A stretch of 47,231 bases of DNA from Roseospira navarrensis (GCF_009601025.1 NZ_WIVE01000035.1:1-47231); one strand, 5' to 3'; counted from the stretch's first letter, positions 37,167 to 46,670 are shown. Program-made: numbers and translations. Notes: generated from the letters alone by a model not told the origin.

Positions 37167-37748
37167 ATGGAGTTCATCGAAGGCATTTTCGGACGCATCA
37201 GCGACCTGACCTGGGGGTGGTCGCTGATCCCGTTCCTCGTTGTGCTCGGGGTCTTCTTCACGCTGATCTCGAAGCTGGTGCAGTTCCAGTTCTTCGGGCG
37301 CATGTTCCGCGTGCTCTACAAGCCCGAAACGGGCGTCGGCCCCAACCGGGTGAGTTCGCGCGAGGCCCTGCTGGTCAGCGTCGGCGGCCGTGTCGGCGGC
37401 GGCAACATCGCCGGTGTGGCGGTGGCCATCACCCTGGGCGAAAACGCGCTGACCGTGTTCACGGAAAGCCGGATGATGCGCCATGTCATGCGGCTGGCGA
37501 TCGTGGGCGTCGTGTTTCTGGGCGCGACCGCGCCGGGGGCGACGGCGGTGTTCTTCTTCTCCGATCCGCTGATGGGCGTGCTCGCGCTGGTCAACCTGGT
37601 GGCGCTGACCATGCTGTTCCCGGTGGGCATGCGCCTGCTGAAGGACTATCGCCATCAGTTGGCGGAGGGGCGCGAACATCCGGTCTTCAACCCCGATGAT
37701 TTCGCGGACCTGGACATCGACCGGACCGCGTGGACGCCGTCGCGCTGA
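37167..37748 (+). pseudogene. Sodium:alanine symporter gene with large in-frame internal deletion
   Basis: The 193-residue reading frame joins the two ends of an AGCS-family alanine/glycine:cation symporter. Residues 1 to about 90 match the family start (EFIEGIFGRISDLTWGW, SSREALLVSVGGRVGGGNIAG VAVAI, where the glycine-rich loop is conserved). From about residue 92 (ENALTVFTESRMMRH, then GATAPGATAVFFFSDPL) the sequence matches the last membrane segments and tail of the family. The roughly 280-300 residues between, most of the transport core, are missing. Full members are about 450-550 residues. The frame is open, so a short protein could still be made, but it should not transport. Confidence 0.75.
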
Positions 37749-37838
37749 TCGACCCGACGGGCGGGGGGCGGATCGGCCGGTCCGGTTCCGTCCTCCGCGC
37801 CCTCGGGTCGGGTGCCTGCAGAAGGTGAGGGTGCCGCC

Positions 37839-39710
37839 TTGGATTTCCTGGTTGCGCAGTTCCTGAACGGGCTGGCCAGTGCCTCGTCGCTGTTCCTGGT
37901 GGCGAGCGGCCTGTCCATCATCTTCGGCGTCACCCGCATCGTGAACTTCGCCCACGGCGCGTTCTACATGCTGGGTGCGTACATCGCCTACACGCTGGCG
38001 ACGACCATCCCGCAGCCGTTCGGCTTCTGGCTGGCGCTGCCGCTGTCGGCGCTGGTCGTGGCCGCGATCGGGGCCGTGGTCGAGATGACGGTGCTGCGCC
38101 GCATCTATGCCGCCCCGGAACTGTTCCAGTTGCTGGCGACCTTCGGCATCACGCTGATGGTCGAGGATCTGGTGGTGATGATCTGGGGCCCCGAGGACCT
38201 GCTGGGGCCGCGCGCCCCCGGCCTGGAAGGCGCCATCCCCATCATGGGGCAGTTGTTCCCCACCTATGACCTGCTCGTCATCGCCATGGGGCCGCTGGTG
38301 CTGCTGGGCCTGTGGCTGCTGTTCCACCGCACCCGCTGGGGCGTGCTGGTGCGGGCGGCCACGCAGGACCGCACCATGGTGGCGGCGCTGGGCGTGAATC
38401 AGAAGTGGCTGTTCACCTCGGTGTTCACGCTGGGCATCTTCCTGGCCGCGCTGGGCGGCGCGCTGCAGATCCCGCGCGAGGCGGTGCACCACGCGCTTGA
38501 TCTGCAAATCATCGTCGAGGTGTTCGTCATCGTCGTCGTCGGCGGCCTGGGCAACGTGCTCGGGGCGTTCCTGGCCGCCGTGCTGATCGCCGAACTGAAC
38601 GCCTTCGGCATCCTGCTGTTCCCCAAGATCAGCCTGGTCCTGATGTTCCTGGTCATGGCGGTCGTGCTGGTGGTGCGTCCCTGGGGTCTGCTGGGCAAGC
38701 CGGACGCCGAGGCGCGGGCTTCCATCGGGCAGGCGATCGAGCCGCTGCGGCGCATGGGGCCGGTCTCGCTCGCCGTGTCCGGTCTGCTGGTGGCGGCGCT
38801 GGCGGCGCTGCCGCTGGTCGCCGGCCCCTATCTGGTCATCGTGACCATGGAGTTGCTCATCTTCGCCCTGTTCGCCGCCAGCCTGCACCTGATGATGGGC
38901 GTGGGGGGCATGGTCAGCTTCGGCCACGCGGCCTATTTCGGGTTGGGCGCGTACGGGGCCGCGCTGCTGGTCCGGTTTCTGGGCGTGCCCATGGAACTGG
39001 GGATTCTGCTGGGGCCGCTGCTGGCGCTGGCCGGGGCGATCCTGTTCGGCTGGTTCATCGTGAGGCTGTCCGGCGTCTATCTGGCCATGCTGACGCTGGC
39101 CTTCGCGCAGATCGTCTGGTCGATCATCTTCCAGTGGTACGACGTCACCGGCGGCGACAACGGCATTCTGGGCATCTGGCCGGCGCGTTGGGCCTCGGAT
39201 CCCAAGGTCTACTACTACATCGTGCTGGTGCTGTGCGTGGCCGGTCTGGTGGCGATCCGGCGCGTCATCTTCTCGCCCTTCGGCTACGCCGTGCGAGCCT
39301 GCCGCGACAGCACCACCCGGGCCGAGGCGATCGGCCTCGACCGCCGCCGGGTGCAATGGATGTGCTTCGCGCTGGCGGGCGCGTTCGCGGGGGTGGGCGG
39401 CACGCTCTATGCCTACCTCAAGGGCAGCGTGTTTCCGGATGTTATCTCCATCGCCACATCGGTGGACGGGCTGGTGATGGTGCTGCTGGGCGGCATCCAG
39501 ACCGTGGCCGGCCCGATCGTGGGGGCGGTGGCCTACAAGGCGCTGTCCATCTACATGACCAGCCAGGTGGAGTACTGGCAACTCATCCTGGGTGGCCTGA
39601 TCGTGGTGCTGGTGGTGGCCTTCCCCGAGGGCATCGCCGGCTTCTGGCAGGCGCGGGTGGCGCCCCGGCTGCGGGCCGCCACCGGGCGCGGCTGGGAGGC
39701 CCGCTCATGA
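37839..39710 (+). CDS. Fused LivH-LivM branched-chain amino acid ABC permease
   Basis: This 623-residue inner-membrane protein is made of two permeases in one chain. The LivH-like half (about 1-290) has IFGVTRIVNFAHGAFYMLGA and FVIVVVGGLGNVLGAFLAA. The LivM-like half (about 310-615) has MMGVGGMVSFGHAAYFGLGA and ACRDSTTRAEAIGLDRRRV, and LVMVLLGGIQTVAGPIVGA. The start was set at TTG 37839 because GAAGGTGAGG lies about 8 bases upstream; GTG at 37812 is the alternative. The substrate could be branched-chain amino acids, amides or urea, as HAAT permeases vary. It overlaps livG by ATGA. Confidence 0.93.
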   Translation: MDFLVAQFLNGLASASSLFLVASGLSIIFGVTRIVNFAHGAFYMLGAYIAYTLATTIPQPFGFWLALPLSALVVAAIGAVVEMTVLRRIYAAPELFQLLATFGITLMVEDLVVMIWGPEDLLGPRAPGLEGAIPIMGQLFPTYDLLVIAMGPLVLLGLWLLFHRTRWGVLVRAATQDRTMVAALGVNQKWLFTSVFTLGIFLAALGGALQIPREAVHHALDLQIIVEVFVIVVVGGLGNVLGAFLAAVLIAELNAFGILLFPKISLVLMFLVMAVVLVVRPWGLLGKPDAEARASIGQAIEPLRRMGPVSLAVSGLLVAALAALPLVAGPYLVIVTMELLIFALFAASLHLMMGVGGMVSFGHAAYFGLGAYGAALLVRFLGVPMELGILLGPLLALAGAILFGWFIVRLSGVYLAMLTLAFAQIVWSIIFQWYDVTGGDNGILGIWPARWASDPKVYYYIVLVLCVAGLVAIRRVIFSPFGYAVRACRDSTTRAEAIGLDRRRVQWMCFALAGAFAGVGGTLYAYLKGSVFPDVISIATSVDGLVMVLLGGIQTVAGPIVGAVAYKALSIYMTSQVEYWQLILGGLIVVLVVAFPEGIAGFWQARVAPRLRAATGRGWEARS

Positions 39711-40474
39711 CGGCCCTCCAGGTGGATACCCTGTGCAAGTCCTTCGGTGGTGTGCGCGCCGTGGACGAGGTTTCCTTCACCCTGGGCGAGACCGAGTTGC
39801 TGGCCCTGATCGGCCCCAACGGGGCGGGCAAGAGCACCTGCTTCAACATGCTCAACGGCCAGATCCGGCCGGACGTGGGGACCATCCGCCTGTTCGGGCG
39901 CGACATCACGGGGACGCCGCCCCGCGCCGTCTGGCGTCTGGGTGTGGGCCGCACGTTCCAGATCACGGCCACGTTCGGGTCGATGACGGTGATGGAGAAC
40001 GTGCAGGTCGCGCTGCTGTCCCATCACCGGCGGCTGCGCGCCCTGATTCCCTACGCGGGCGCGCTGTACCGGGACGAGGCCATGGCGCTGCTCGATCTGG
40101 TGGGCATGGCCGATCAGGCGGCGCGGGCCTGCGGCACCCTGGCCTATGGCGACCTGAAACGCCTGGAGCTGGCGGTGGCGCTGGCCAATGAGCCGCGGGT
40201 CCTCTTGATGGACGAGCCCACCGCCGGTATGGCCCCGCAGGAGCGGGTCCAGCTCATGCGGCTGACGGCCGACATCGTGCGCGACAAGGGGGTGAGCGTG
40301 CTGTTCACGGAACACGACATGGACGTGGTGTTCGGCCATGCCGACCGCGTCATGGTGCTGGACCGGGGCCGGCTGGTGGCCGAGGGCACGCCGTCGGAGG
40401 TGCGCGCCAACGCCGAAGTGCAGCAGATCTATCTGGGCTCGGGCGCGCTCTATGGGGCGGAGGCGTCGGCATGA
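39707..40474 (+). CDS. livG: HAAT-family ABC transporter ATPase (LivG-like)
   Basis: This 255-residue ATPase energises the fused permease. It has Walker A GPNGAGKST, the LivG-type GVGRTFQITATF Q-loop region and Walker B VLLMDEPTAGM. The switch His is in VLFTEHDMDVVF. The signature region reads LAYGDLKRLELA, where LivG proteins usually have LSYGxQRxLEIA, a normal family variation of LSGGQ. Its start overlaps the permease stop (ATGA) and its end overlaps livF by four bases. Confidence 0.94.
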   Translation: MTALQVDTLCKSFGGVRAVDEVSFTLGETELLALIGPNGAGKSTCFNMLNGQIRPDVGTIRLFGRDITGTPPRAVWRLGVGRTFQITATFGSMTVMENVQVALLSHHRRLRALIPYAGALYRDEAMALLDLVGMADQAARACGTLAYGDLKRLELAVALANEPRVLLMDEPTAGMAPQERVQLMRLTADIVRDKGVSVLFTEHDMDVVFGHADRVMVLDRGRLVAEGTPSEVRANAEVQQIYLGSGALYGAEASA

Positions 40475-41175
40475 TGCTGGAGGTGCGGGACCTGAACGCA
40501 TGGTACGGGCGCGCCCATATTCTTTTCGATGTGACGCTCGGAGTCGAACGCGGCACGGTCGTGGCCCTGCTGGGCCGCAACGGGGCCGGCAAGACCACCA
40601 CCTTCGCCAGCCTCATCGGGCTGGTGCCGTCCGTGACCGGCGCCGTCACCTTCGACGGCGAGCCCATCCAGGGCCGGCCCGCGCACGAGATCGTGCGGCG
40701 CGGCCTGGGCTACGTGCCCGAGGACCGGCGCATCTTCACCGGCCTGACGGTCGAGGAAAACCTGATGGTCGGCGCCCAGCCGCCGCGCCCGGGCGTGCCC
40801 CACTGGACGCCGGAGATGCTCTACGAGCTGTTCCCGAATCTGGCCGAACTGCGCAAGCGGCAGGGCGGCCACATGTCCGGCGGCGAGCAGCAGATGCTGA
40901 CCATCGCCCGCACGCTCATGGGCAATCCCTCGCTGGTCCTGCTGGACGAACCGTCGGAGGGGCTGGCGCCCCGGATCGTCGAGCAGATGGCCCAGGCCCT
41001 GATCGAGATGAAGCGTCAGGGCCTGACCCTGATCCTGTCGGAGCAGAACCTGCACTTCGCGCGCCTGATCTCCGACCGGGCGACGATCATCGAAGGCGGC
41101 CGCGTGCGATTCGCCGGCACCTTCGCCGACTTGGACGCCAACCCGGAGATCAGCGCGCAGCACCTGGCCGTGTAA
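40471..41175 (+). CDS. livF: HAAT-family ABC transporter ATPase (LivF-like)
   Basis: This 234-residue ATPase is the second NBD of the transporter, partner of LivG. Walker A is GRNGAGKTT, the Q-loop region is YVPEDRRIFTGLTVEENL, the signature is MSGGEQQML, Walker B is LVLLDEPSEGLAP, and the switch residue is Gln in LSEQNLHFA, as is normal for LivF. The ATG overlaps the livG stop. No gene for a periplasmic LivK-type binding protein occurs before or after the three transporter genes in this window. Confidence 0.94.
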   Translation: MMLEVRDLNAWYGRAHILFDVTLGVERGTVVALLGRNGAGKTTTFASLIGLVPSVTGAVTFDGEPIQGRPAHEIVRRGLGYVPEDRRIFTGLTVEENLMVGAQPPRPGVPHWTPEMLYELFPNLAELRKRQGGHMSGGEQQMLTIARTLMGNPSLVLLDEPSEGLAPRIVEQMAQALIEMKRQGLTLILSEQNLHFARLISDRATIIEGGRVRFAGTFADLDANPEISAQHLAV

Positions 41176-41343
41176 TCATCAAGTTTCGCACGCGCCGGAC
41201 GGGTCATTTTGAGGGTCAAGGTGCCAGAGGAGACAGGATAACGCGCCGGAGCAATGGGGGCGCACTCAAAGAGGGTCGTCAGAATGACATCATATATCGC
41301 GAGTATTTAGTTTTCCCTGATCCTTCATGGTCGTATTTCGCCC

Positions 41344-41372
41344 TTGGAGTCTGCCCAGCCCGTTGGTATGTT
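41344..41372 (+). promoter_or_regulatory. Weak promoter candidate before signalling locus
   Basis: TTGGAG (41344-41349) and TATGTT (41367-41372) are 17 bases apart within a 247-base, AT-richer gap between livF and the receiver gene. The rest of the gap (41176-41422) shows no gene or clear hairpin. Confidence 0.3.
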
Positions 41373-41422
41373 CGTCCCTGGGTTGACCGCTTGGCCTTTA
41401 GTCTGAAAAGGGAGCGATGGGG

Positions 41423-41890
41423 ATGGCCTCCGTTCTGGTGGTGGAAGATGACGGCGATCTTCGGGCCGTACTGGCGCGGGCCCTGCACAGGGCCGGCCAC
41501 GACGTGACCGAGGCGGCCGACGGCGCGATCGCGCTGGCCCGCCTGGATCAAGGCGACTCGTTCGACCTGATCCTGACCGATCTTGAAATGCCCGGCCGGT
41601 CCGGCCTGGAGGTGATTGCCGCCGGCAAGCGCGCCGGGCGGGCGAGGCCCGTCATCGCCATGTCCGGCAAGGGCCGGCCGATCGGTGTGGGCCTGGACAT
41701 CGCGCGGCGCGCCGGCGCCGATGCGGTGCTGGCCAAGCCCTTCCGGTTGTCCGCGATGCGGGGCCTGGCGGAGCGTCTGCTGGCGGGGCGGCGTCCCCCA
41801 AGGCATTCCACCCAACAGACGTGGCGGACGTTGCCGATGGTGATGCCGCCGGATCTGCTCGGCGCGAAAGTGGGCCGGGCGGCCGGCTGA
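41423..41890 (+). CDS. Single-domain response regulator
   Basis: This 155-residue protein has one receiver domain (about 3-120): acidic pocket EDD (8-10), phosphorylation site Asp53 (LILTDLEMPG), Ser in VIAMSGKG and Lys in VLAKPF. About 30 residues without recognised domain follow. There is no DNA-binding output, so it probably acts by protein contact or as a phosphate sink. The ATG at 41423 was preferred over 41417 because GGGAG is about 8 bases upstream of it. The hybrid kinase gene follows after 147 bases on the same strand. Confidence 0.88.
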   Translation: MASVLVVEDDGDLRAVLARALHRAGHDVTEAADGAIALARLDQGDSFDLILTDLEMPGRSGLEVIAAGKRAGRARPVIAMSGKGRPIGVGLDIARRAGADAVLAKPFRLSAMRGLAERLLAGRRPPRHSTQQTWRTLPMVMPPDLLGAKVGRAAG

Positions 41891-42037
41891 TCGGGGAGGA
41901 TCGCGAACACTCGACGGACACGGGGGTATCGGGGGGGCCGTTCACCGGCCACGGTGCGGCAGGACGCGGAGGGAGCCCCGTCCTGCACCGGACCGATCCG
42001 GCTCAACGGGCGGAGAAGCCGCCCTTGGAGCAAGAGC

Positions 42038-45000
42038 ATGTCCTTATCTCTGCCCAGACTCCAGGTCTTCCGGCACATGTCGCTCGGGGCGAAGGTCGCG
42101 CTGGTCTTTGTCGCGTATTCCCTCGTCATGCTGTCCGTGCTGGGTGTCCTGGTGCATCGTCAGGCCTATTCGGAGCATCGGGCGGTCGCCAGCGAGCGCC
42201 TGCAGGGCGCCGGACTGGCCGCGTCCGGGTTCATCCAGGATTTCGTCGCCGCCATCGCGCGCGACCTGCGCTACCTCGCCAACAGCAAGCCGCTCAAGAA
42301 CCTGCGCACCGCCATGGTGACCGGGGCGGACCACGATGACCGACGGTTCGCGGAGCGGATGGAACGCCTGCTGCTGGATTTCGTGCCCACCCGCCCGGCC
42401 ATCTATCAGGCCCGCGTGATCGACGCCCGGACGGGCGACGAGCTGGTCCGGGTGGAAAGCACCGGCGAGTTCGGCCTGGTCGCGCCCGGCCCGCTGCAGA
42501 ACAAGGCGAACCGGGACTACGTGCGCGATCTGGCGGGCTTGGCGCCGGGCACCCTGTACGTTTCCGATGTCAACCTCAATCGCGAAAACGGGCGGATCGA
42601 ACAGCCGCACCGGCCCACGATCCGGTTCGGGACGGTGGCGCCCGGCCCCGATGGTGGGCCGCTTCTCCTGATCGTGCTGAACGTGTCGTTTCACTCCCTG
42701 ACGTTCGGGCTGGAGGCCCTGCTCGGCGATATCGCGGGGACCATGCTGTTCAACAGCGAGGGATTCGTGATCGCCCATCCGGACGAGTCGCTGGCGTTCG
42801 ATTTCGAGACCGGGCGCGGCACCAGTCTGACCGACGTTCTCGGTTTGGACCCGCCACGGGGCGAGGCGGCCGCGCGGGGCGCCATCGTGACGCCGCCGGG
42901 CACGGCCGACCGGATCGTGCACCTTCGCCGGGTTTCCCTGACGCCGGACCCGGATCGGGCGCTGATCCTGGCCGTCTCGCTGCCGGGCCCGGGCGTCCTC
43001 CCGGCCGCCGCCGGGTTGGGCGACACGCGGCTGATCTGGCTTCTGGCGGGCCTGCTGGCGGGCGGCGTGGTGCTGTTCCTGGGGGTCGGCCGGCTTCTGG
43101 TCACGCCCATGCGACGCCTGCTGAGCGAGATCCGCGCCTATCAGGTGGGCGGGCCGGGTCCGGCCCCTGGTCTCCACATGCTGGACCGGCGGGACGAACT
43201 GGGCGCGCTCGCCCGCGGCCTGCACGGCATGACCATGCGCGCGGAAACCCAGATGCGCACCGCCCGCACGGCGCGGGAGGAAAGCCAGCGGGTGTTCGAT
43301 ACCGCCGCCGACGCCATGATCATCTCCACCGACCAGGGGGTGATCGAGGGCTTCAACCGCGCCGCCGAGCAGACGTTCGGCTGGCGTCTACAGGATGTCA
43401 TCGGCCGGCGCTGGTCGGCCCTGCTGGCGCCGGACGACGCCGGAACCCTGACCGACGACCTCTCGCAGGCGGACGGTCCGGAGACCATGGCCGACGAACC
43501 CGGCCGCTATCGCGCCGTGCGGGCCGTGCGTCGCGACGGCACCAGCTTCCCCGCCGCGCTCGGGATCAGCGATCTGGGCCAGCCGTTCCGGCGCCGCTTC
43601 CTGGTCATCCTGCGCGACATGACCAGCGAGGCCGCGCTGGATCTCGCCCTGTCCGAGAGCGCCGCCAAGTCGCGCTTCCTGGCCAACATGAGCCACGAAC
43701 TGCGCACGCCGCTGAATGCGGTGACGCTGCACGCCGAGATGATCGCCGACCGGGCCGAGGAGACCGACGACGCGGAGTTGCAGGAGGATTCGCGACTGAT
43801 CCAGCGGGCGGCCGAGCATCTGCTGGACCTCATCAACGGCATTCTCGATCTGGCGCGAATCGAGTCGGGGCGCCTGGAACTGGTGCCCGCCGCAATGGAC
43901 CTGGACGACTTCGTCGAGGATCTGGAGGTCATCGCCGAGACGCTCGCCCGCAAGCAGGGCAACACCTTCCGGATCGAGACGGAGGGCTTGCCGGCCAAGG
44001 TGACCCTGGATCGGGTGCGCCTGCGGCAGTGCGTGCTGAACCTGGTCTCCAACGCCGCCAAGTTCACCCGGTCCGGAACGATCACCTTCGCGATGCGGCG
44101 CGCGCCGGGGGCGCTGACCCTGCGCGTCCAGGACACGGGCCAGGGCATGGAACCCGAAGAGGTGGCGCGGGTGTTCCGCATGTTCGAGCAGGCCAACAGT
44201 TACGTTCATGGAGCCCATGGCGGGTCCGGTGTCGGGCTGGCGCTGACCCAGCGCTTCGTCGAGATGATGGGCGGCACGATCACGGTGGAAAGCGCGCCGG
44301 GCGTCGGCACCACGTTCGAGATCGTGGTTCCTCTGCCGGACGACGGTGATGCGGCGCCCGATCCGGACCCGGAGGGCACGCACGCCGGGGCCCCCGCGCC
44401 GGATCCGAGCCCGGAGGTGCCGCCGCCCGTGCCGGCGCCCGGCTGCGAGGACGACGGCAAATCCTGCACCAAGACCGATTGCCCGGGACGCCCGGGCTGC
44501 AATGGTGGGCCGCGCCGCGGGGTCTTGCGCGACAGGCCCGCGGTCACGGTGGCCGACTTCTCCGCCACGGCGCTGCGGTGTCCGATCGAACTGGCGCTGG
44601 AGCAGAAGATGCCGGTCGAGGTCGCGGCGGACCTGTGCGAGGGCTCGGACTGCGCGGTGCTGATCGTGGAAGACGATCTGGCCCTGCTGGGCGCCATCGG
44701 GCGGGCCGTCAATCATTTCGGTCTGGCCGCCGTCAAGCTGGACAACGGCGCCGATGCCCTGACGTTTCTCGCGCGCGTGCGCCCGTCGATCCTGATCCTT
44801 GACCTGGGCCTGCCCGATGTCAGCGGCATGCAGATCATCCGGGCCGTCAAGCAGAGCCCGGCCCTCAAGGACCTGCCCATCGCCGTGGTCACGGCGCTGG
44901 ACCTGGACCGCGAGGACTGGCTGTGGCTGCAGAGCCAATGTGTCGTGGTCATGCGCAAGGGGGAATTCGACCTGGAGAACCTGGCCGAACAGGTGCTGGC

Positions 45001-45097
45001 GACGCTGCGATCCGCGCAGCCGGCCACCGCGCCGGACCGGCTCATCCGCCCGCCCGGCGGGATCCTCGTGGCCTCTGAAACGGAGCCGACTTCATGA
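42038..45097 (+). CDS. Hybrid histidine kinase with Cys-rich linker
   Basis: This 1019-residue membrane sensor has a first membrane helix at about 20-43, a periplasmic Cache-like domain (about 45-325) and a second helix at about 330-350. Then come a HAMP-like linker, a PAS domain (about 420-545) and a HisKA domain with His553 (MSHELRTPLNAV). The HATPase has the N-box VLNLVSNAAKF, DTGQGM and GGSGVGLAL. A C-terminal receiver carries Asp922 (LILDLGLPDVSG); its usual Lys-Pro reads RKG (VVMRKGEF). Between the ATPase and receiver lies a linker with seven Cys (803, 810, 815, 821, 848, 867, 872). GGAG lies 8 bases upstream of the ATG. The stop overlaps the next gene. Confidence 0.92.
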   Translation: MSLSLPRLQVFRHMSLGAKVALVFVAYSLVMLSVLGVLVHRQAYSEHRAVASERLQGAGLAASGFIQDFVAAIARDLRYLANSKPLKNLRTAMVTGADHDDRRFAERMERLLLDFVPTRPAIYQARVIDARTGDELVRVESTGEFGLVAPGPLQNKANRDYVRDLAGLAPGTLYVSDVNLNRENGRIEQPHRPTIRFGTVAPGPDGGPLLLIVLNVSFHSLTFGLEALLGDIAGTMLFNSEGFVIAHPDESLAFDFETGRGTSLTDVLGLDPPRGEAAARGAIVTPPGTADRIVHLRRVSLTPDPDRALILAVSLPGPGVLPAAAGLGDTRLIWLLAGLLAGGVVLFLGVGRLLVTPMRRLLSEIRAYQVGGPGPAPGLHMLDRRDELGALARGLHGMTMRAETQMRTARTAREESQRVFDTAADAMIISTDQGVIEGFNRAAEQTFGWRLQDVIGRRWSALLAPDDAGTLTDDLSQADGPETMADEPGRYRAVRAVRRDGTSFPAALGISDLGQPFRRRFLVILRDMTSEAALDLALSESAAKSRFLANMSHELRTPLNAVTLHAEMIADRAEETDDAELQEDSRLIQRAAEHLLDLINGILDLARIESGRLELVPAAMDLDDFVEDLEVIAETLARKQGNTFRIETEGLPAKVTLDRVRLRQCVLNLVSNAAKFTRSGTITFAMRRAPGALTLRVQDTGQGMEPEEVARVFRMFEQANSYVHGAHGGSGVGLALTQRFVEMMGGTITVESAPGVGTTFEIVVPLPDDGDAAPDPDPEGTHAGAPAPDPSPEVPPPVPAPGCEDDGKSCTKTDCPGRPGCNGGPRRGVLRDRPAVTVADFSATALRCPIELALEQKMPVEVAADLCEGSDCAVLIVEDDLALLGAIGRAVNHFGLAAVKLDNGADALTFLARVRPSILILDLGLPDVSGMQIIRAVKQSPALKDLPIAVVTALDLDREDWLWLQSQCVVVMRKGEFDLENLAEQVLATLRSAQPATAPDRLIRPPGGILVASETEPTS

Positions 45098-45486
45098 CGT
45101 CCCTTCTTCTGGTGGAGGACAACGCCGACAACGCCCGCGCGCTCCAACGGCTGCTGGCCCGGCGCGGGTTTACGGTCTCGGTGGCCGCGAGCGGCACCGA
45201 GGCGGTGCGGCTTGCGACCGAAACCCTCCCTCACCTCATCCTGATGGATATCGGTCTGCCCGACTTCGACGGCCTGGAGGCCACGCGGCGCATCAAGACC
45301 GATCCCGCCTGCGCGGACATTCCCGTCATCGCGCTGACCGCCCACGCCATGCTGGAGGATCAGAAGGCGGCGCTGGGGGTCGGGTGCGTGGATTTCGCAC
45401 CCAAACCTGTGAACCTGGCGGACCTGTTGGCGCGCATCCGCGCCTGGATACCCGAAGAGACCATGGAAAAGGGGCTTGGCACATGA
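45094..45486 (+). CDS. DivK/CheY-like response regulator
   Basis: This 130-residue single receiver domain starts SLLLVEDNADN, as in DivK-type regulators, with phosphorylation site Asp52 (LILMDIGLPDFDG), Thr in IALTAHAM and Lys in FAPKPVN. It lacks an output domain. Its start overlaps the hybrid kinase stop and its stop overlaps the REC-EAL start (both ATGA), so the three are made from one message in close ratio. It probably competes for, or relays, phosphate from the kinase. Confidence 0.92.
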   Translation: MTSLLLVEDNADNARALQRLLARRGFTVSVAASGTEAVRLATETLPHLILMDIGLPDFDGLEATRRIKTDPACADIPVIALTAHAMLEDQKAALGVGCVDFAPKPVNLADLLARIRAWIPEETMEKGLGT

Positions 45487-46670
45487 CTGCGGCGCGGCAG
45501 GGCCTGAAGGTGATGACCATCGACGACGATGTTGCGTTCCGTTCGTTCTTTCTGCGGGCCTGTGCCCGAACCGGCTGGGTTCCCCTGGCGGTGGAAGGCC
45601 CGGAACGGGGGATTCCGGCGATGGACTCGTTCGCGCCGCACCTGCTGTTCCTGGACCTGTCCTTCCCCGATATGGACGGGTTGGCGGTGCTGTCCGAGTT
45701 GGCCCCGCGGGCCAACGATACGGCCGTGGTGCTCATCAGCGGCTGCGATCCCGAGGTGCTGCGCTCGGCCCACCGGATCGGCGAGCGCCTGGGAATCCGG
45801 ATGCTGACGCCGATCCAGAAGCCGGTGACCGGCGAACACATCCGCGAGGTTCTCGGCCGGTTCGAGGTGGACGGGTGCGGCATCACGCCGGCCACCATCG
45901 AGGCCGCCCTGGACGAAAAGGTGATGGTGATGCACTACCAGCCGAAGATCTGCCTGCGCAGCGGACAGTATCGCGGAGTCGAGGCCCTGATCCGCTGGCC
46001 CACGCAGGAGGGCATGATCTCCCCCGGGCAGTTCATCCCGGTGGTGGAGCGCGACGAGAGCCTGTCGCTGCGGCTGCTGCGCTACGTGCTGGCCCAGGCG
46101 GCCGACGACGCGTCCGCCTGGAAGGATGCCGGGGTGCGGTGCGCGGTCAACATGTCCGCGCTGTGCTTTTCCGATGAACGCCTGTCCGACCTGCTGACCG
46201 AAGGCCTGAAAGGCACCACCCTGGGGCCCGGCGATTTCACGCTGGAGTTGACCGAGACGGCGGCCCTGAAGGACCCGGACCGGGTCGAGCGCATTCTGAC
46301 CAGCCTGCGCATCCGCGGCTTCTCCATCTCGCTGGACGATTTCGGCACCGGCCATTCGTCGTTGCTGCACCTTCAGCGGATGCCCTTCAACGAGATCAAG
46401 ATCGACCAGCAGTTCGTCGCCACCCTGCTGCGCAACAGCCGCTCCCGCCAGATCGTCCGCCTGATGGTCAACCTGGGTCAGACCCTGGGCGCCACCACCG
46501 TCGCCGAAGGGATCGAGGCCGAGGAGGAGGTCCGTGAACTGGCCGACATGGCCTGCGATGTGGGGCAGGGCTATCACTTCGCGCGCCCCATGGATGCCGC
46601 CGCCCTCAAGGACTGGCGGCTGCGATGGGACACCATGATGGACCCGCGTCGCGTGGTGGGGGCGGAATGA
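45483..46670 (+). CDS. Receiver-EAL cyclic-di-GMP phosphodiesterase
   Basis: This 395-residue protein has a receiver domain (1-125; DDD 14-16, Asp58, Lys in PIQKPV) followed by an EAL domain (about 135-385). The catalytic set looks complete: VEALIRW with Glu167, NMSA, ELTET, LDDFGTG, IKIDQQF, EGIEAEEE and GQGYHFARPM. Phosphorylation of the receiver would be expected to change hydrolysis of cyclic-di-GMP to pGpG. It has the RocR/VieA-like layout without a DNA-binding part. It overlaps genes on both sides by ATGA. Confidence 0.93.
   Translation: MTAARQGLKVMTIDDDVAFRSFFLRACARTGWVPLAVEGPERGIPAMDSFAPHLLFLDLSFPDMDGLAVLSELAPRANDTAVVLISGCDPEVLRSAHRIGERLGIRMLTPIQKPVTGEHIREVLGRFEVDGCGITPATIEAALDEKVMVMHYQPKICLRSGQYRGVEALIRWPTQEGMISPGQFIPVVERDESLSLRLLRYVLAQAADDASAWKDAGVRCAVNMSALCFSDERLSDLLTEGLKGTTLGPGDFTLELTETAALKDPDRVERILTSLRIRGFSISLDDFGTGHSSLLHLQRMPFNEIKIDQQFVATLLRNSRSRQIVRLMVNLGQTLGATTVAEGIEAEEEVRELADMACDVGQGYHFARPMDAAALKDWRLRWDTMMDPRRVVGAE

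Noticed and set aside
36969-39581. An 870-codon minus-strand frame opposite the symporter remnant and permease
   Set aside because: It is an antisense shadow of membrane-protein codons, rich in His/Gln/Asp, with no domain.
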